A stretch of DNA of 64,000 bases from Pelovirga terrestris (GTDB lineage Bacteria; Desulfobacterota; Desulfuromonadia; Desulfuromonadales; Geopsychrobacteraceae): assembly GCF_014773365.1 (NCBI RefSeq), contig NZ_JACWUN010000011.1:62001-126000 (forward strand). Reading direction: 5' to 3'. The translations under genes were made by a program, and so were the position numbers. The notes under the pieces were generated by a model. That model did no database searches and was not told the DNA's origin. It saw nothing but the letters and a program-made list of their open reading frames with translations. Positions 8,617 through 17,995 of this stretch are shown here, one piece after another (positions within the stretch are counted from its first letter, which is position 1; the number at the start of each line of letters is the position of its first letter).

Positions 8617-9747
8617 TCACTGCTCATGACATTCACGGCACAGCCGCCCGCCTTGAGTGGTTTGAATCAACAAATGACGATAGTGAGATCCATGCGCTTC
8701 ATGACAACTGGTGCAGCTCAACTCTCGCCCCGGACGCAACAGCTCTTTGGGGCCGTGCAGCGGGTGGCGTTCTACCGGATGCGCTCCAGACTGGGCTGGA
8801 CCGGGATGGCAACTGCTGCAAAGGTCATTGATCGAGCTGTGCAAAACAAAAAGATGATCGGAAGCATGGGGATCATGGCAACCAATACAGCCGGGACCAG
8901 TAATCAGACCGTGAACGTATGGGATACTGCGCCGGTGACGATCCTTGGTCAACTCCAGCATGTTACTGTGACAACTGATGCAGAGGTCGGCATCACCATC
9001 AGCCCATAGCCGGCGCGGGTTGGTGCCGCCGTGGGGGTCGTGGCACAGGGTACAACTGCCGAGGTTGATCGGACCATGGACATGTTTCTTATTCAACCAC
9101 GACTGTTTGCCGGTATGACACTCCAGACACAAATCGCGAATACGTAATTGTGGCATGCCGATGCGCCAGGGATCCAGAGACTGCTGATGGCAGGCCAGAC
9201 ACTGCTGATTATAACTGGCGCTATGCCTCCACGTACTGCGTTCAATCATGTCGCGATGACAGGTCAAACAGGATTCCTGGCGGGGCAGACCCAGCTTGGT
9301 AGTTTTTCCCGGATCGGCCAGGGTATGGCAGTCGTTACAGCTTGGCGGCAGCTCGCCCTCGGCATGGAAAAAATAAAAATCCCGGCCACGGGTGCGCAGA
9401 TGAATTTCTGATTGGATCGGCTGAAAATTAATGTTGATCTTGTTCCCTCCGGGCACCAGGGTAAAGTTGTTACTCCCTGCCACCAAAGGCAGACGATAAT
9501 GCTGATAGATTCCTTTGCCGGCGGCAGCTTTACGCGTTACCACCGGATCAATCAGCTGCGCACTGTTACCCAGCTGGATGCGCACCATCCGCTCCGAACC
9601 GGTCTGCCGTACCACCAGATGGGTCACAGCATGACGCGCCATCACGCTGGAACCGGAAGGAGGCGTCAGCACCTCAAGCTCCAAAGCAGCGACCTGCAAC
9701 GGCAGCAGCAGCATCACTATCAGCAGCACCTTGACGTCGATTCTCAT
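8617..9747 (-). CDS. Decaheme c-type cytochrome with N-terminal beta domain
   Basis: The 376-residue protein has a signal peptide (VLLIVMLLLPLQVAA) and a heme-free beta-rich segment of about 110 residues. Ten CXXCH motifs follow from about residue 138 to the end, mostly of the doubled-CXXCH pattern (for example CTLCHDPHGG, CIGCHDPHAS, CTSCHEAHGS). It should be a periplasmic or outer-membrane electron carrier; the N-terminal domain may bind the propeller lipoprotein encoded immediately upstream. Its ATG overlaps that gene's stop by four bases (ATGA), which indicates translational coupling. Confidence 0.9.
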   Translation of the reverse strand: MRIDVKVLLIVMLLLPLQVAALELEVLTPPSGSSVMARHAVTHLVVRQTGSERMVRIQLGNSAQLIDPVVTRKAAAGKGIYQHYRLPLVAGSNNFTLVPGGNKININFQPIQSEIHLRTRGRDFYFFHAEGELPPSCNDCHTLADPGKTTKLGLPRQESCLTCHRDMIERSTWRHSASYNQQCLACHQQSLDPWRIGMPQLRIRDLCLECHTGKQSWLNKKHVHGPINLGSCTLCHDPHGGTNPRRLWADGDADLCISCHSNMLELTKDRHRRSIPYVHGLITGPGCIGCHDPHASDHLFVLHSSINDLCSSCHPGPAQSGAHPVERHPLHGPKELLRPGRELSCTSCHEAHGSHYRHLLIQTTQGGRLCRECHEQ

Positions 9748-11183
9748 GGCGTTACCACCAGATCGGCAGGAATCGCCCCCAGGGGGATACGGGTACTGAG
9801 CAGATCAGCATTGGTGTCGATCACCGTCACCCCGCCACGCAGCGCATCAAGCACATAGAGCTGCCGATAGCGCGGGCCATAGGCCATCTCCGCAGGAGTT
9901 CCCAGCTCGCGTATTTCCCGCGCAATGCTCAATTGTCCGGGCACCAGTACGGCCAGGGTGCCGTCAGCCGGATGGGCAACATAGAGCTGATGATCCGTCG
10001 CAATAATTTGTGTGGGTTCGATACCGACCAGCAAGCGCTCAAGCGGGGCGCGGCGCTGCAGGTCGAACACCGCAACCGCGCTGCTCCCCTGTTCAGCCAC
10101 ATACAACCGCTGCTCCAGCATTGCCAGGCCGGCAGGGCCGGCACCCGTCGACAAAGTTCCCTGTACCCGCAGGCTGGTCGGATCAAGCAACAGCACCCGT
10201 TGCGCCAGACCCAGGGAGACCGCGAGGAGGTTCTGCTCCTCGAGATAAATCAGGTCAGCAGGCTGGTAGCCCAGGGATACTCGTGCCACCAGACTGCCCG
10301 AAACCAGGTCAACGCGGCTTAGGTAACCACTCCGATGGTCAAGCAGATAGGCCGTGCGCCCGAGGCGGTCGAGCACCATCACCCCGGGCTCATCATTCAG
10401 GGGGAAGGGAAAGCGGTCGATCACCCGATAGGATGACAGCTCAATCATCAGCAGTTCACGCTGACGGCTCGCCAGCACATACAGACGATCCCCATCCAGG
10501 GCCAACCGGGTTGGTCCACCGGCGATGCCAAAGGAATCAATTACGCGATTATTGTCGGTCCGCACGACGAATACCGTATTGATGTCAGGACAACTGACGT
10601 AAAGCACATCGACCGGCAGTTCACCCTGTGCCGGTGCTGCAGAAAAATCGCCGGCATCCGTTTTCAGGGCTAAGGTTGCCGCTGCGTCCCAGGTAACAAA
10701 CAGGCTTTTACTATCGTTGTGGTCCAGCATCAGCGCCGCGGTCAGAGGGATTTCAATCTCCATCTGCTGGTTCAGGCGCGGTTGCCAGGCCCCAACGCCA
10801 TCGGGGGTCCAGATCTGATCAATCTGCAGGCGCAGCAGACTGTAGCGCCCGGCCGGCAGCGAACTGCCACCCAGATGAACCTGTCCGCCTGCAATCTGCT
10901 GAGCATCCAGCAGCACTGGCTCGTTCAGTAACGGCAGCCAGACCCCGTCGGCAAGGATTTCCAGATCACTCAAGTCAACCCGGATTTGCGGTGAAAACTC
11001 ATGTCGCAGAGCCAGGAAAACACTGGTACGTGGCAAATCCTGCGGGCTGAACACGGATCCTGACAGCACCTTTGCCCCTGGTGCCGACGGCAAGGCACAA
11101 CCGCTTGATAACAACCCCAGAAGTAGGATGAGAATGATACAGAGGGGTCTGAAAAGCCGGATTGGTACGATGTTCAAGGGCAT
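9744..11183 (-). CDS. YVTN-type beta-propeller lipoprotein
   Basis: The protein has 479 residues from the ATG at 11183 (AAGGA upstream, 4 bp after the previous stop). It carries a lipobox, LLSSGCALPS, so it should be lipidated. After a beta-rich domain of about 170 residues it has repeated blades of the 40-residue YVTN / YncE type (for example LYVLASRQRELLMIELSSYR and DVLYVSCPDINTVFVVRTD). These propellers are usually extracytoplasmic scaffolds. Its place between a heptaheme and a decaheme cytochrome gene suggests it holds cytochromes at the outer membrane. Catalytic residues are not evident. Confidence 0.85.
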   Translation of the reverse strand: MPLNIVPIRLFRPLCIILILLLGLLSSGCALPSAPGAKVLSGSVFSPQDLPRTSVFLALRHEFSPQIRVDLSDLEILADGVWLPLLNEPVLLDAQQIAGGQVHLGGSSLPAGRYSLLRLQIDQIWTPDGVGAWQPRLNQQMEIEIPLTAALMLDHNDSKSLFVTWDAAATLALKTDAGDFSAAPAQGELPVDVLYVSCPDINTVFVVRTDNNRVIDSFGIAGGPTRLALDGDRLYVLASRQRELLMIELSSYRVIDRFPFPLNDEPGVMVLDRLGRTAYLLDHRSGYLSRVDLVSGSLVARVSLGYQPADLIYLEEQNLLAVSLGLAQRVLLLDPTSLRVQGTLSTGAGPAGLAMLEQRLYVAEQGSSAVAVFDLQRRAPLERLLVGIEPTQIIATDHQLYVAHPADGTLAVLVPGQLSIAREIRELGTPAEMAYGPRYRQLYVLDALRGGVTVIDTNADLLSTRIPLGAIPADLVVTP

Positions 11184-11187
11184 GTCA

Positions 11188-12288
11188 TTAGTCCTTGTAG
11201 GTATGGCAAACTGCGCAACCGTTCCACGCCGGTTGATTGGTGTGGGTGTCGGTTCCCGGCCAGTCGCGGTACCCCCAGCGCAACATGGACGGATAGGGGG
11301 AACCATGGGGACGATGGCAGGAGATACAGGTCACCATATCGGAGCCACGGCTGATCTGGGAAAAATTCTCATCCCCTGACCCCACCGTCAACCGTGCGAC
11401 CGGCACCATCGGATCATAGTCAATAAAGTCAACAAATTCACCTTTGTTAGGGATGGCAACATCAATCGGATGACGAATCCAGGGGGAACCTTCGCCGACA
11501 TTGCTGTGAAAATTTCCATGGCAACCGGCACATTTCTGGCCGATGGATCCCGTATCAAGGTAGTCGTTATATAAACCGGGCTTGCCCTGATAGACATTAT
11601 GGCGATCGGAAGCCGGATTCTGCTCCCAGTTGGGATCTTCAATCCCGATAACGCCCTGGGTCGGGACAGCGGCACCTTCACGTACCTCCATCACCGAACC
11701 AAGAAAACGGTACCAGCCGTGATCCTGACCCGCGACCACGCCGGAACCAGCAGCATGGTGCATGGGGACATGACAACCGGCGCAACCACTTTGCGCGTCT
11801 GCCAGGGTACCGTGACAGCTGACACACTCACCGCTGCGTGCTTGCCACCCCGGCGCATGGTTTAAGGTTCCATCAGCAGCAGCAATACCGGTGACATTGT
11901 GGCCATGGCGATCGCCCTTGGTGAGCATCCAATGGAAATTTCCTCCGGCCAGGGTTGAAGTCGCTGACCCGTTCGGAGGATAAGTCGGTTCCATCAGATT
12001 GAAAACGATCGGCACCCGTGTACCCTCCTCACTGCGAATGGTATCGGCAGTACCGTGGGTATGACAACCGACGCAGTCGGTGCGCAGCAGATTGGCCAGG
12101 GGTTGGGTACTCTGGTTGATCTCACCGGCGCTGGTACGGGTATAAGCAACCGGTTTTCCTTCCTCACTATTATGCATGGTGTGGCAGTTGGAGCAATTGC
12201 CACTCACGGCGGCCATCGCTGTCAGCGGGAGGGCAAACAGCAGCACACCACTGGTCGCCAGTGCGGTGATCCATCTGCTGATCTTCAT
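11188..12288 (-). CDS. OmcS-like heptaheme cytochrome, paralogue 2
   Basis: This 366-residue exported protein has seven CXXCH motifs: CSNCH, CVGCH, CVSCH, CAGCH, CAGCH, CISCH and CAVCH. After the signal peptide it opens with CSNCHTMHNSEEGKPVA, and it closes with CISCHRPHGSPYPSMLRWGY and a last CXXCH at the C terminus. Both ends match the paralogue at 23150-24361 and, from memory, the ends of the filament cytochrome OmcS (CHTMHNS; CLSCHRAHAS). It is therefore a candidate nanowire-type cytochrome. A GGGAGG ribosome binding site precedes the ATG, 32 bp after the NHL gene. OmcS itself has six hemes, so any filament would differ in repeat. Confidence 0.85.
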   Translation of the reverse strand: MKISRWITALATSGVLLFALPLTAMAAVSGNCSNCHTMHNSEEGKPVAYTRTSAGEINQSTQPLANLLRTDCVGCHTHGTADTIRSEEGTRVPIVFNLMEPTYPPNGSATSTLAGGNFHWMLTKGDRHGHNVTGIAAADGTLNHAPGWQARSGECVSCHGTLADAQSGCAGCHVPMHHAAGSGVVAGQDHGWYRFLGSVMEVREGAAVPTQGVIGIEDPNWEQNPASDRHNVYQGKPGLYNDYLDTGSIGQKCAGCHGNFHSNVGEGSPWIRHPIDVAIPNKGEFVDFIDYDPMVPVARLTVGSGDENFSQISRGSDMVTCISCHRPHGSPYPSMLRWGYRDWPGTDTHTNQPAWNGCAVCHTYKD

Positions 12289-12320
12289 AAATACCTCCCG
12301 GAGCCCATCATCGTACCTCG

Positions 12321-13202
12321 TTAGCGCGAGAAGATCTCTACCCGGCCATTCCCCTCATCCACCACGCACAGGTTCCCCCAGGGGTCAAAACGCACCTGGC
12401 GGGCAAAATAGAGCCGCCCGGTGGAGTGGCCGGTGGTCAGGAAACGATAGCGAAAGCGGCCTGCCTCGTCATACACCAGGACACTGTTCTGATGACGGTC
12501 GAGCACATAAATAAAACCGCTGGGGCCGATCGCCACCGACACAGCAAAATCAACCTCGGGACCCAGTTCCATGGTCCGCTGCAGGGACCCATCTGCGGCA
12601 AAGCGCAACAACTTACGGTCACGTCCGGCCAGCGCCAACAGACCATCTTCAGCAAGCACAAAATCGCTGATGCCGCCGTTGCAGCTATTGCAGCTGAAAC
12701 GCTGAACCACCTTCAGATCGGCGCCCAGACGCAACACTTCGCCACCGGCGCGATCGAGGACGAACAGCTGCTGTCCTTGCACGGCAATCCGATCAGGAAA
12801 AACCCGGCGCGAGCCGTCCAGCAGCTGATGGGTCTCGAGCAGTCGTGCTGCCGGGTCAATCAGGGTCAGGCTGTTGCCCCCCTTCTCCACCACCCACAAC
12901 TGCCCACTCGTCAGGCGCACCATGTCAAAGGGCGAACGCAACTGATCATCAGCAGTAAAAGCCCGAATGATGCGCCCCTCCCGATCAAAGGACACCAGGC
13001 GATTACGACCGGTATCGACCACATAGTATCGTTCGCCGGCGGCATCAAAGGCCACCGCTGAGGGCATATACATGCTGTCTCCGACCTGCTCAACCTTGAG
13101 GCTCTGTTGCCATTGCCAGGGGGATTGGGCCGATGCCGCGACCGGCAGTAACAATACCAGCGCGACGAGCGCTATGCCGATTGATGTCAACCTCTGTTTC
13201 AT
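12321..13202 (-). CDS. NHL beta-propeller protein, exported
   Basis: The protein has 293 residues, with a signal peptide (ALVALVLLLPVAASA) followed by a single six-bladed-size NHL propeller (for example ERYYVVDTGRNRLVSFDREG and FIYVLDRHQNSVLVYDEAGR). A CNSCN pair near residue 170 lacks the histidine and is not a heme site. NHL propellers next to OmcS-type genes are a recurrent feature of Geobacter loci and may help assemble or tether the cytochrome. GGGAGG precedes the ATG. The gene lies between the 16-heme and heptaheme cytochrome genes in one run of close spacings. Confidence 0.85.
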   Translation of the reverse strand: MKQRLTSIGIALVALVLLLPVAASAQSPWQWQQSLKVEQVGDSMYMPSAVAFDAAGERYYVVDTGRNRLVSFDREGRIIRAFTADDQLRSPFDMVRLTSGQLWVVEKGGNSLTLIDPAARLLETHQLLDGSRRVFPDRIAVQGQQLFVLDRAGGEVLRLGADLKVVQRFSCNSCNGGISDFVLAEDGLLALAGRDRKLLRFAADGSLQRTMELGPEVDFAVSVAIGPSGFIYVLDRHQNSVLVYDEAGRFRYRFLTTGHSTGRLYFARQVRFDPWGNLCVVDEGNGRVEIFSR

Positions 13203-13242
13203 TCAACAACCTCCCGTCGGGGCGCAGTCACTGCGCCCCGCG

Positions 13243-14418
13243 TTAATAATTCGCATGACACTGAACACAGAGTGCGCGCTTGCCACTGAAAGGGGTGTGA
13301 TACTCGTAATCGCTCCCCTTGGTGGCATGACAACTGCCACAGGTCATCATCTGCCCGGTGCGGGGATCGAATACATCGGCGCCGATCGGGTGACTGAAGG
13401 TTGCATGGTTACCATGACAGTCACCACAGACCTCATTGATTGGCCCACGCATCATCGCCGGATGGTTGGAGCCGTGGGAGGCATGGCAATCGCTGCAACG
13501 GTCGGTACGTTCATGGCTGAAGGCGGCGTTTTCATGACGGACAAAGGTCGCCTCATGGCATTCCCCGCAGACATGACGCTCCGTGCCTTTGAGCAAACGC
13601 TCATCATCACCGGCATGGGGAGAATGGCAGGCGGTGCAGCCATTGGCTCCGTAACGCACCAGATGGTTGTGGGACGAGGCCATCTCCTGCGCCACCTGCG
13701 GGTGACAGCCGAGGCAGGCATCCATACCCACCGGGCGACTACCCACATGGCAATCGGCGCAGCCCTTGGCATAAGCGGTATGGAGCTGGTTGCGTATCAA
13801 CCCCTTGCGCTCACTGCCGTGGGGGTGATGGCACGAACTGCAGTTGGCCGGTGGCGTCGGAAAGCCGGGGTGTTTATTCACCACCTCAGCCGGTCGATGA
13901 CAGGTCAGGCATAGCTCATCGGCCGCCTTGACCAGCAGGTACGCGTGGTCTGACTGATGGGGCTGATGGCAGGCCTGACAGTTGCCGCTGCGGTAGGGCT
14001 CATGGGTGTTGGGGTAGCTGTGCGGCAGTTCCTTATGACAGCCCAGGCAGGTGTTTACCGGTTGTTCCTTGAGCAAACCGGCATAATCGGCAGCATGGGG
14101 GCTGTGACACGCCAGACAGTCACCACTGCGCACCGGCTGGTGGATCCGTTGCCGGTCGCCGCCGACGGCGGTATCGACATGGCAGGTCAGGCACAGATCC
14201 TTGACCGACTGTTGCAGCAAGCCGGAGTAGCGGGCAACATGGGGGCTATGGCAGGACAGGCAATCCCCCTGCGCCGCCGGCTGGTGATTAACCTTCTTGC
14301 GGTAGTCGCTGCCGTCGTGGCACTGGAAACAATCCACCGCCAGGACCATGGAACAACTCAGCAACACGAGCAAAGCAGCAACAGCGGCAGCCCTCACTGT
14401 TCTTGACAGATGTCTCAT
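13243..14418 (-). CDS. 16-heme c-type cytochrome, exported
   Basis: The 391-residue protein has an N-terminal hydrophobic signal (LLVLLSCSMVLA; either a signal peptidase I site or a lipobox at LLSC) and sixteen CXXCH motifs spread from about residue 30 to the last residues. It has the alternating long/short spacing of the doubled-CXXCH family. Its ATG overlaps the stop of the 26-heme gene by one base (TGATG), so the two are probably made in fixed ratio. A 26-heme and 16-heme pair also occurs, from memory, in the G. sulfurreducens omcS neighbourhood (GSU2495/GSU2494). It probably conducts electrons through the periplasm or across the outer membrane. Confidence 0.92.
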   Translation of the reverse strand: MRHLSRTVRAAAVAALLVLLSCSMVLAVDCFQCHDGSDYRKKVNHQPAAQGDCLSCHSPHVARYSGLLQQSVKDLCLTCHVDTAVGGDRQRIHQPVRSGDCLACHSPHAADYAGLLKEQPVNTCLGCHKELPHSYPNTHEPYRSGNCQACHQPHQSDHAYLLVKAADELCLTCHRPAEVVNKHPGFPTPPANCSSCHHPHGSERKGLIRNQLHTAYAKGCADCHVGSRPVGMDACLGCHPQVAQEMASSHNHLVRYGANGCTACHSPHAGDDERLLKGTERHVCGECHEATFVRHENAAFSHERTDRCSDCHASHGSNHPAMMRGPINEVCGDCHGNHATFSHPIGADVFDPRTGQMMTCGSCHATKGSDYEYHTPFSGKRALCVQCHANY

Positions 14419-16370
14419 CAGTTCCCCCTTCCTTCATGACACGCCCCACAGTTGTTGGGGGTAAAGGGCTGATGGCGAACCGGGTAGAGCAGGTTCTGCT
14501 CCGGGCCGCCATGGGGATCATGACAGGAGACACAGGAATCAGCACCCGGCCTGATCCCCTCATGGGCCACCATAAATTGAGATGTGTCCAGGTCATGACA
14601 ACCGGCGCACAAAGCCCCCACCCGGGCCACGGTCAGGGCAGCAAAATCGGAACCGTGGGCCTGATGGCAGGTGCTGCAATTCTCTGCCGCCGGTTGATGG
14701 ATAAATCCGTCGCGCCAGTGCTCGGCGACCCCGGCATGGCAATCGAGGCACAAAGCCGGCTGCCCCAGCTTGAGATAACCACTATGGACCGAGCCATGCC
14801 CATTGTGACAGGCGGCACACTCTCCTGCTTGTACCGGCTGATGAGCTACGGTAACGTCCTCTACCGCGGTGGCGACATCAGCATGACAGCCAAAACAGAC
14901 TGCGCCCGGGGTTCCTTTTATTAAGTAGGGCTGATCACTGCCATGGGGGGCGTGACAGAGCTGACAGTCACCACCGGCAAAGGGGGTATGGGCGGAGCCC
15001 TGATCCTTGACCGCTGCCAAATCTTCGTGGCAGCCAAAACACAGAGCGCCGTCCTGCATACTGGTATTCAGCAGTCCTTTATAGCCACCACCGTGGGGAG
15101 CATGGCAGCTGGAACAGCTACCGGCCGCAAAGGGACGATGCTGACTGTAAAGCCCAAGATCCCCGCGCGTACGCCGATGGCAGGAAAGACACAGATCCTG
15201 CTCTTTGTTTTTGAGCAAACTTAGCTGGGACGACTGATGTGCCAGGTGACAGTCGCTGCAGCGCCCCGCTGCCACCGGCGCGTGGGGTTGCAGGGTCGCA
15301 GCGTAATGGCCGGCATCATGACAGTCAAAACACAGACGGTTCGGCTCCTGTTTGAGTAACGGCGCCACCGGTCCGGCGTGCCCCTGATGACAGGCCATGC
15401 AGTCACCACCGGCAGCTGGTTTATGGACACTCAAGATGCCTGACGGCTTTTCGTGCTGATCGTGACAATCAAGACATATGCTGGTCGGCGCCTGATTCAG
15501 CAGCCCAGCGTATTCACTGGCATGAACCCCATGGCAGGCCTGACAGTCACCGCCCTGCACCGGCGCATGCCGGGCCGCTGTTGCGACCCCCCCATGGCAG
15601 CTAAAGCACAGATCGCTATCAGCGCGGAGGGTGAGGATTTGATCAGCACTGCGCTGATGGCAGCTGTTACAGCTGTCCCGCAGGGGAGCATGAACCACCT
15701 CGCGCAGCAGCCCGGCATCGGGAGAGCTGTGCTGGGCATGGCAATCGGTGCAGCGACTGGTTACCGGATATTGGTCGTGGGCAGCGATAAAACTGCCCGC
15801 CGTCAGGGTATGACAGGAAGCACAGAGCTCGTCAGCGGGCATGGTCAACAGCCCGGATTGCTCGGACATATGGGCGCTGTGGCAGTTGCGGCAGCCGTCG
15901 GCCAGCGGCGCATGGACGGTGTCACGCTGAAAAGGTTCCGCCGCATGGCACTCAAAACAGATCCGCTCATAGGCGACATTCAATAAGTTTTCATGTTCCC
16001 CATGATGGGGCTGATGACAGGCAGCACAACGCCCCTGACCAACCGGCTCATGCACCGCCTTGCTCTGACTGATGCGACTGAAGTCAGCATGGCAGCCGAC
16101 ACATACCAGTGGTACTGGTTGGCGCATCAGCACCCGTGGTACCACGCCGTGAGAGATGTGGCAGGCCTCACAGCGCTTTTCCGTTACCGGCTCATGGACA
16201 ATGCCGCTGCTGTACTGCTCCACCATTTGAGGATGACACTGGGCACAGGTGCGGCGCATGTCCCCGCGCCGTTCTGCCGGACCGGTGGGACCACAGGCGG
16301 CCAGCAGCGCCAACAGCGCAGCGGCCAAGGCAAACGCAACAACCGCAGAATATCCCCGTACACTCTTCAT
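14418..16370 (-). CDS. 26-heme lipoprotein c-type cytochrome
   Basis: The protein has 650 residues from the ATG at 16370, preceded by GGAGGAG; an earlier in-frame start would add 12 residues with no better site. The lipobox LLAAC followed by GPTGP marks a lipoprotein. I count 26 CXXCH motifs at near-regular intervals, in repeats of the form CXXCH-x-H-(about 20 residues)-CXXCH, i.e. tandem doubled-CXXCH units covering the whole chain. Such a protein can form an elongated heme wire across the periplasm or at the outer membrane. The ATG overlaps the chaperone gene's stop by one base (TGATG) and its own stop overlaps the 16-heme gene the same way. Confidence 0.93.
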   Translation of the reverse strand: MKSVRGYSAVVAFALAAALLALLAACGPTGPAERRGDMRRTCAQCHPQMVEQYSSGIVHEPVTEKRCEACHISHGVVPRVLMRQPVPLVCVGCHADFSRISQSKAVHEPVGQGRCAACHQPHHGEHENLLNVAYERICFECHAAEPFQRDTVHAPLADGCRNCHSAHMSEQSGLLTMPADELCASCHTLTAGSFIAAHDQYPVTSRCTDCHAQHSSPDAGLLREVVHAPLRDSCNSCHQRSADQILTLRADSDLCFSCHGGVATAARHAPVQGGDCQACHGVHASEYAGLLNQAPTSICLDCHDQHEKPSGILSVHKPAAGGDCMACHQGHAGPVAPLLKQEPNRLCFDCHDAGHYAATLQPHAPVAAGRCSDCHLAHQSSQLSLLKNKEQDLCLSCHRRTRGDLGLYSQHRPFAAGSCSSCHAPHGGGYKGLLNTSMQDGALCFGCHEDLAAVKDQGSAHTPFAGGDCQLCHAPHGSDQPYLIKGTPGAVCFGCHADVATAVEDVTVAHQPVQAGECAACHNGHGSVHSGYLKLGQPALCLDCHAGVAEHWRDGFIHQPAAENCSTCHQAHGSDFAALTVARVGALCAGCHDLDTSQFMVAHEGIRPGADSCVSCHDPHGGPEQNLLYPVRHQPFTPNNCGACHEGRGN

Positions 16371-17995
16371 CAAGCTCCTCCCAGTTCTTGTTGCAAGGTG
16401 CGCCACTGCCGATTTTTAACATTGATCCGCGCATGGGCCCGCAGTTGATCAAGATAGGCCTGTCGCGCCAGTTCCAGTTGCTGTTGCTGCAATTCATCGC
16501 GGATACTGCGACGGACCTGTTCCAGGGGCAACGGACGCGCCGGCGAGCGGTGCTCCAGATGCACCATCAGGCGCACTCCCTGGGCGTGAAAGATGCGACT
16601 GGTCTCACCGTGGGTCAATCCTTCAACCACTTCACGCACCTTCGGATCGAGATGATTTAAGGGGAACTCCTGGGCGCTGAGCTGTTGCTCAAAGTGCTCG
16701 CGTAACACCTGACGGAATCCCTTGCCGGTCATCACGTCGGTCCAGAAGCGGTCGATGGGAGCCTGGGTTTCGTCGATCATCAGCATCTTTACCATCTCCG
16801 GTTGGGTATAACGTTGCTGGTTCTGTTGATAGTAGGCTTCAATCTGTTCATCGCTGACCTGCACATCCGGCTGCACCATCCGCTGTTCAACACTCACCGT
16901 CAGGCGGTGCTGATAATTGAACTGATATTCCCATTTAAAGGGTTCACGTTCTTCAAACCCGCGATCAAGGCTTTCCCAGTTGGTCAGGCTCTGGGCGATG
17001 ATATTGTCGGCGGTTTCAACTTTCAGTTCCTGTGCCTGCTGTGGATCAACCACGGCATGGGCCGCTGCCGGGCGCGACCCCTGCAGGCGCCGGATTACTG
17101 CAATAAATTGTTTTTCCGAGACATTATCGCGGGCGGTAGTAATCACCGGATCATCACTGAAGCTGCTGTCGTCAGCGGTCAGGTCAAGCGCTGCCAGCCG
17201 CTCCTCATTGATCTTGACTTCATACTTTTCGCGCAGCCGCTGCAACAGCTCCTGAGTGAGTTTCCGCTCCTGCTCACGGCGCAGATCTCGACGTAGCCGC
17301 TCCTTCTGGCGCTCAAGGTCATCAACATCACCGCCGAGCTGCTGTTTGAGGTAATAAAGAGCAGACCCACCCTGGTGACGTTCGGGGTCAATCAGGGCAC
17401 CCGGCTCGGTGGCACGAAAAATAGTGGTCCAGCCACTGTCAATGGCGCTGGGGCGCACCTGGTTTTCGCTGCTGGTCATGGGACCCCCGGCGGTCATATC
17501 CAGTTCAGCCAGTTCCGCTGCACTGATTTCACCTTCTGTCACCCGGGCGTAAGCCGCGGCGGCCGCGACATCGTCGCTAAAGACCAGACGCTGCACGGTC
17601 CAGCGCGGTATTTCGTCGCGTCGATAGCGCTCTTCGATCTGCTCATCGGTCACCTCAATGCGGCTGTCCACCTCTTCATATTTCAACATCAACAGGCCGC
17701 GCGACTGCAGATAAATACGGGTCTGGCGCTTAAAGCCCGGATCCTCATCAAGCCCCATGCGGGCGCCCTCTCGGGCCAGCAGCAACCAGTCAATATAGAT
17801 ATCAGGGGTTGCCGGCAACGATTCATTGTCGGTATTCCACAATTGCCACCAGCGGCGAAAATCTTCATTGCTGTAGCTGGTATCATCAATGGTGACCAGG
17901 GTGTCGCCACCGAACAACCAGGCCGCCGCGGGCTGGGCCGGAAGCAGGACAAAACAGGTTAAAAAGATGATCAGGCTTGTTGCTAAAGATTGCAT
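16370..17995 (-). CDS. SurA/parvulin-like periplasmic folding factor
   Basis: The protein has about 541 residues, with a signal peptide (SLIIFLTCFVLLPAQPAAA) and two SurA-type segments. The first is the helical N-terminal chaperone region plus a PPIC-like stretch at roughly residues 30-280. The second repeats the pattern from the VSDEQIEAYYQQNQQRYTQP stretch to the end. The peptidyl-prolyl isomerase family assignment is by overall pattern; active-site residues are not certain. Such chaperones guide unfolded outer-membrane or secreted proteins through the periplasm, and a prolyl isomerase near filament cytochromes has been noted in Geobacter (recalled). The ATG at 17995 has AAGGA upstream and overlaps the preceding lipoprotein gene. 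Confidence 0.78.
   Translation of the reverse strand: MQSLATSLIIFLTCFVLLPAQPAAAWLFGGDTLVTIDDTSYSNEDFRRWWQLWNTDNESLPATPDIYIDWLLLAREGARMGLDEDPGFKRQTRIYLQSRGLLMLKYEEVDSRIEVTDEQIEERYRRDEIPRWTVQRLVFSDDVAAAAAYARVTEGEISAAELAELDMTAGGPMTSSENQVRPSAIDSGWTTIFRATEPGALIDPERHQGGSALYYLKQQLGGDVDDLERQKERLRRDLRREQERKLTQELLQRLREKYEVKINEERLAALDLTADDSSFSDDPVITTARDNVSEKQFIAVIRRLQGSRPAAAHAVVDPQQAQELKVETADNIIAQSLTNWESLDRGFEEREPFKWEYQFNYQHRLTVSVEQRMVQPDVQVSDEQIEAYYQQNQQRYTQPEMVKMLMIDETQAPIDRFWTDVMTGKGFRQVLREHFEQQLSAQEFPLNHLDPKVREVVEGLTHGETSRIFHAQGVRLMVHLEHRSPARPLPLEQVRRSIRDELQQQQLELARQAYLDQLRAHARINVKNRQWRTLQQELGGA

Noticed and set aside
12690-12704. CNSCN in the NHL protein as a heme site
   Set aside because: The histidine needed for c-type heme attachment is absent.
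13072-16448. Several Met/Gly/Thr/Ala-rich + strand frames opposite the 16- and 26-heme genes
   Set aside because: The complement of repeated CXXCH codons yields MAG/MTG-rich frames. They mirror the cytochrome repeats and have no independent support.
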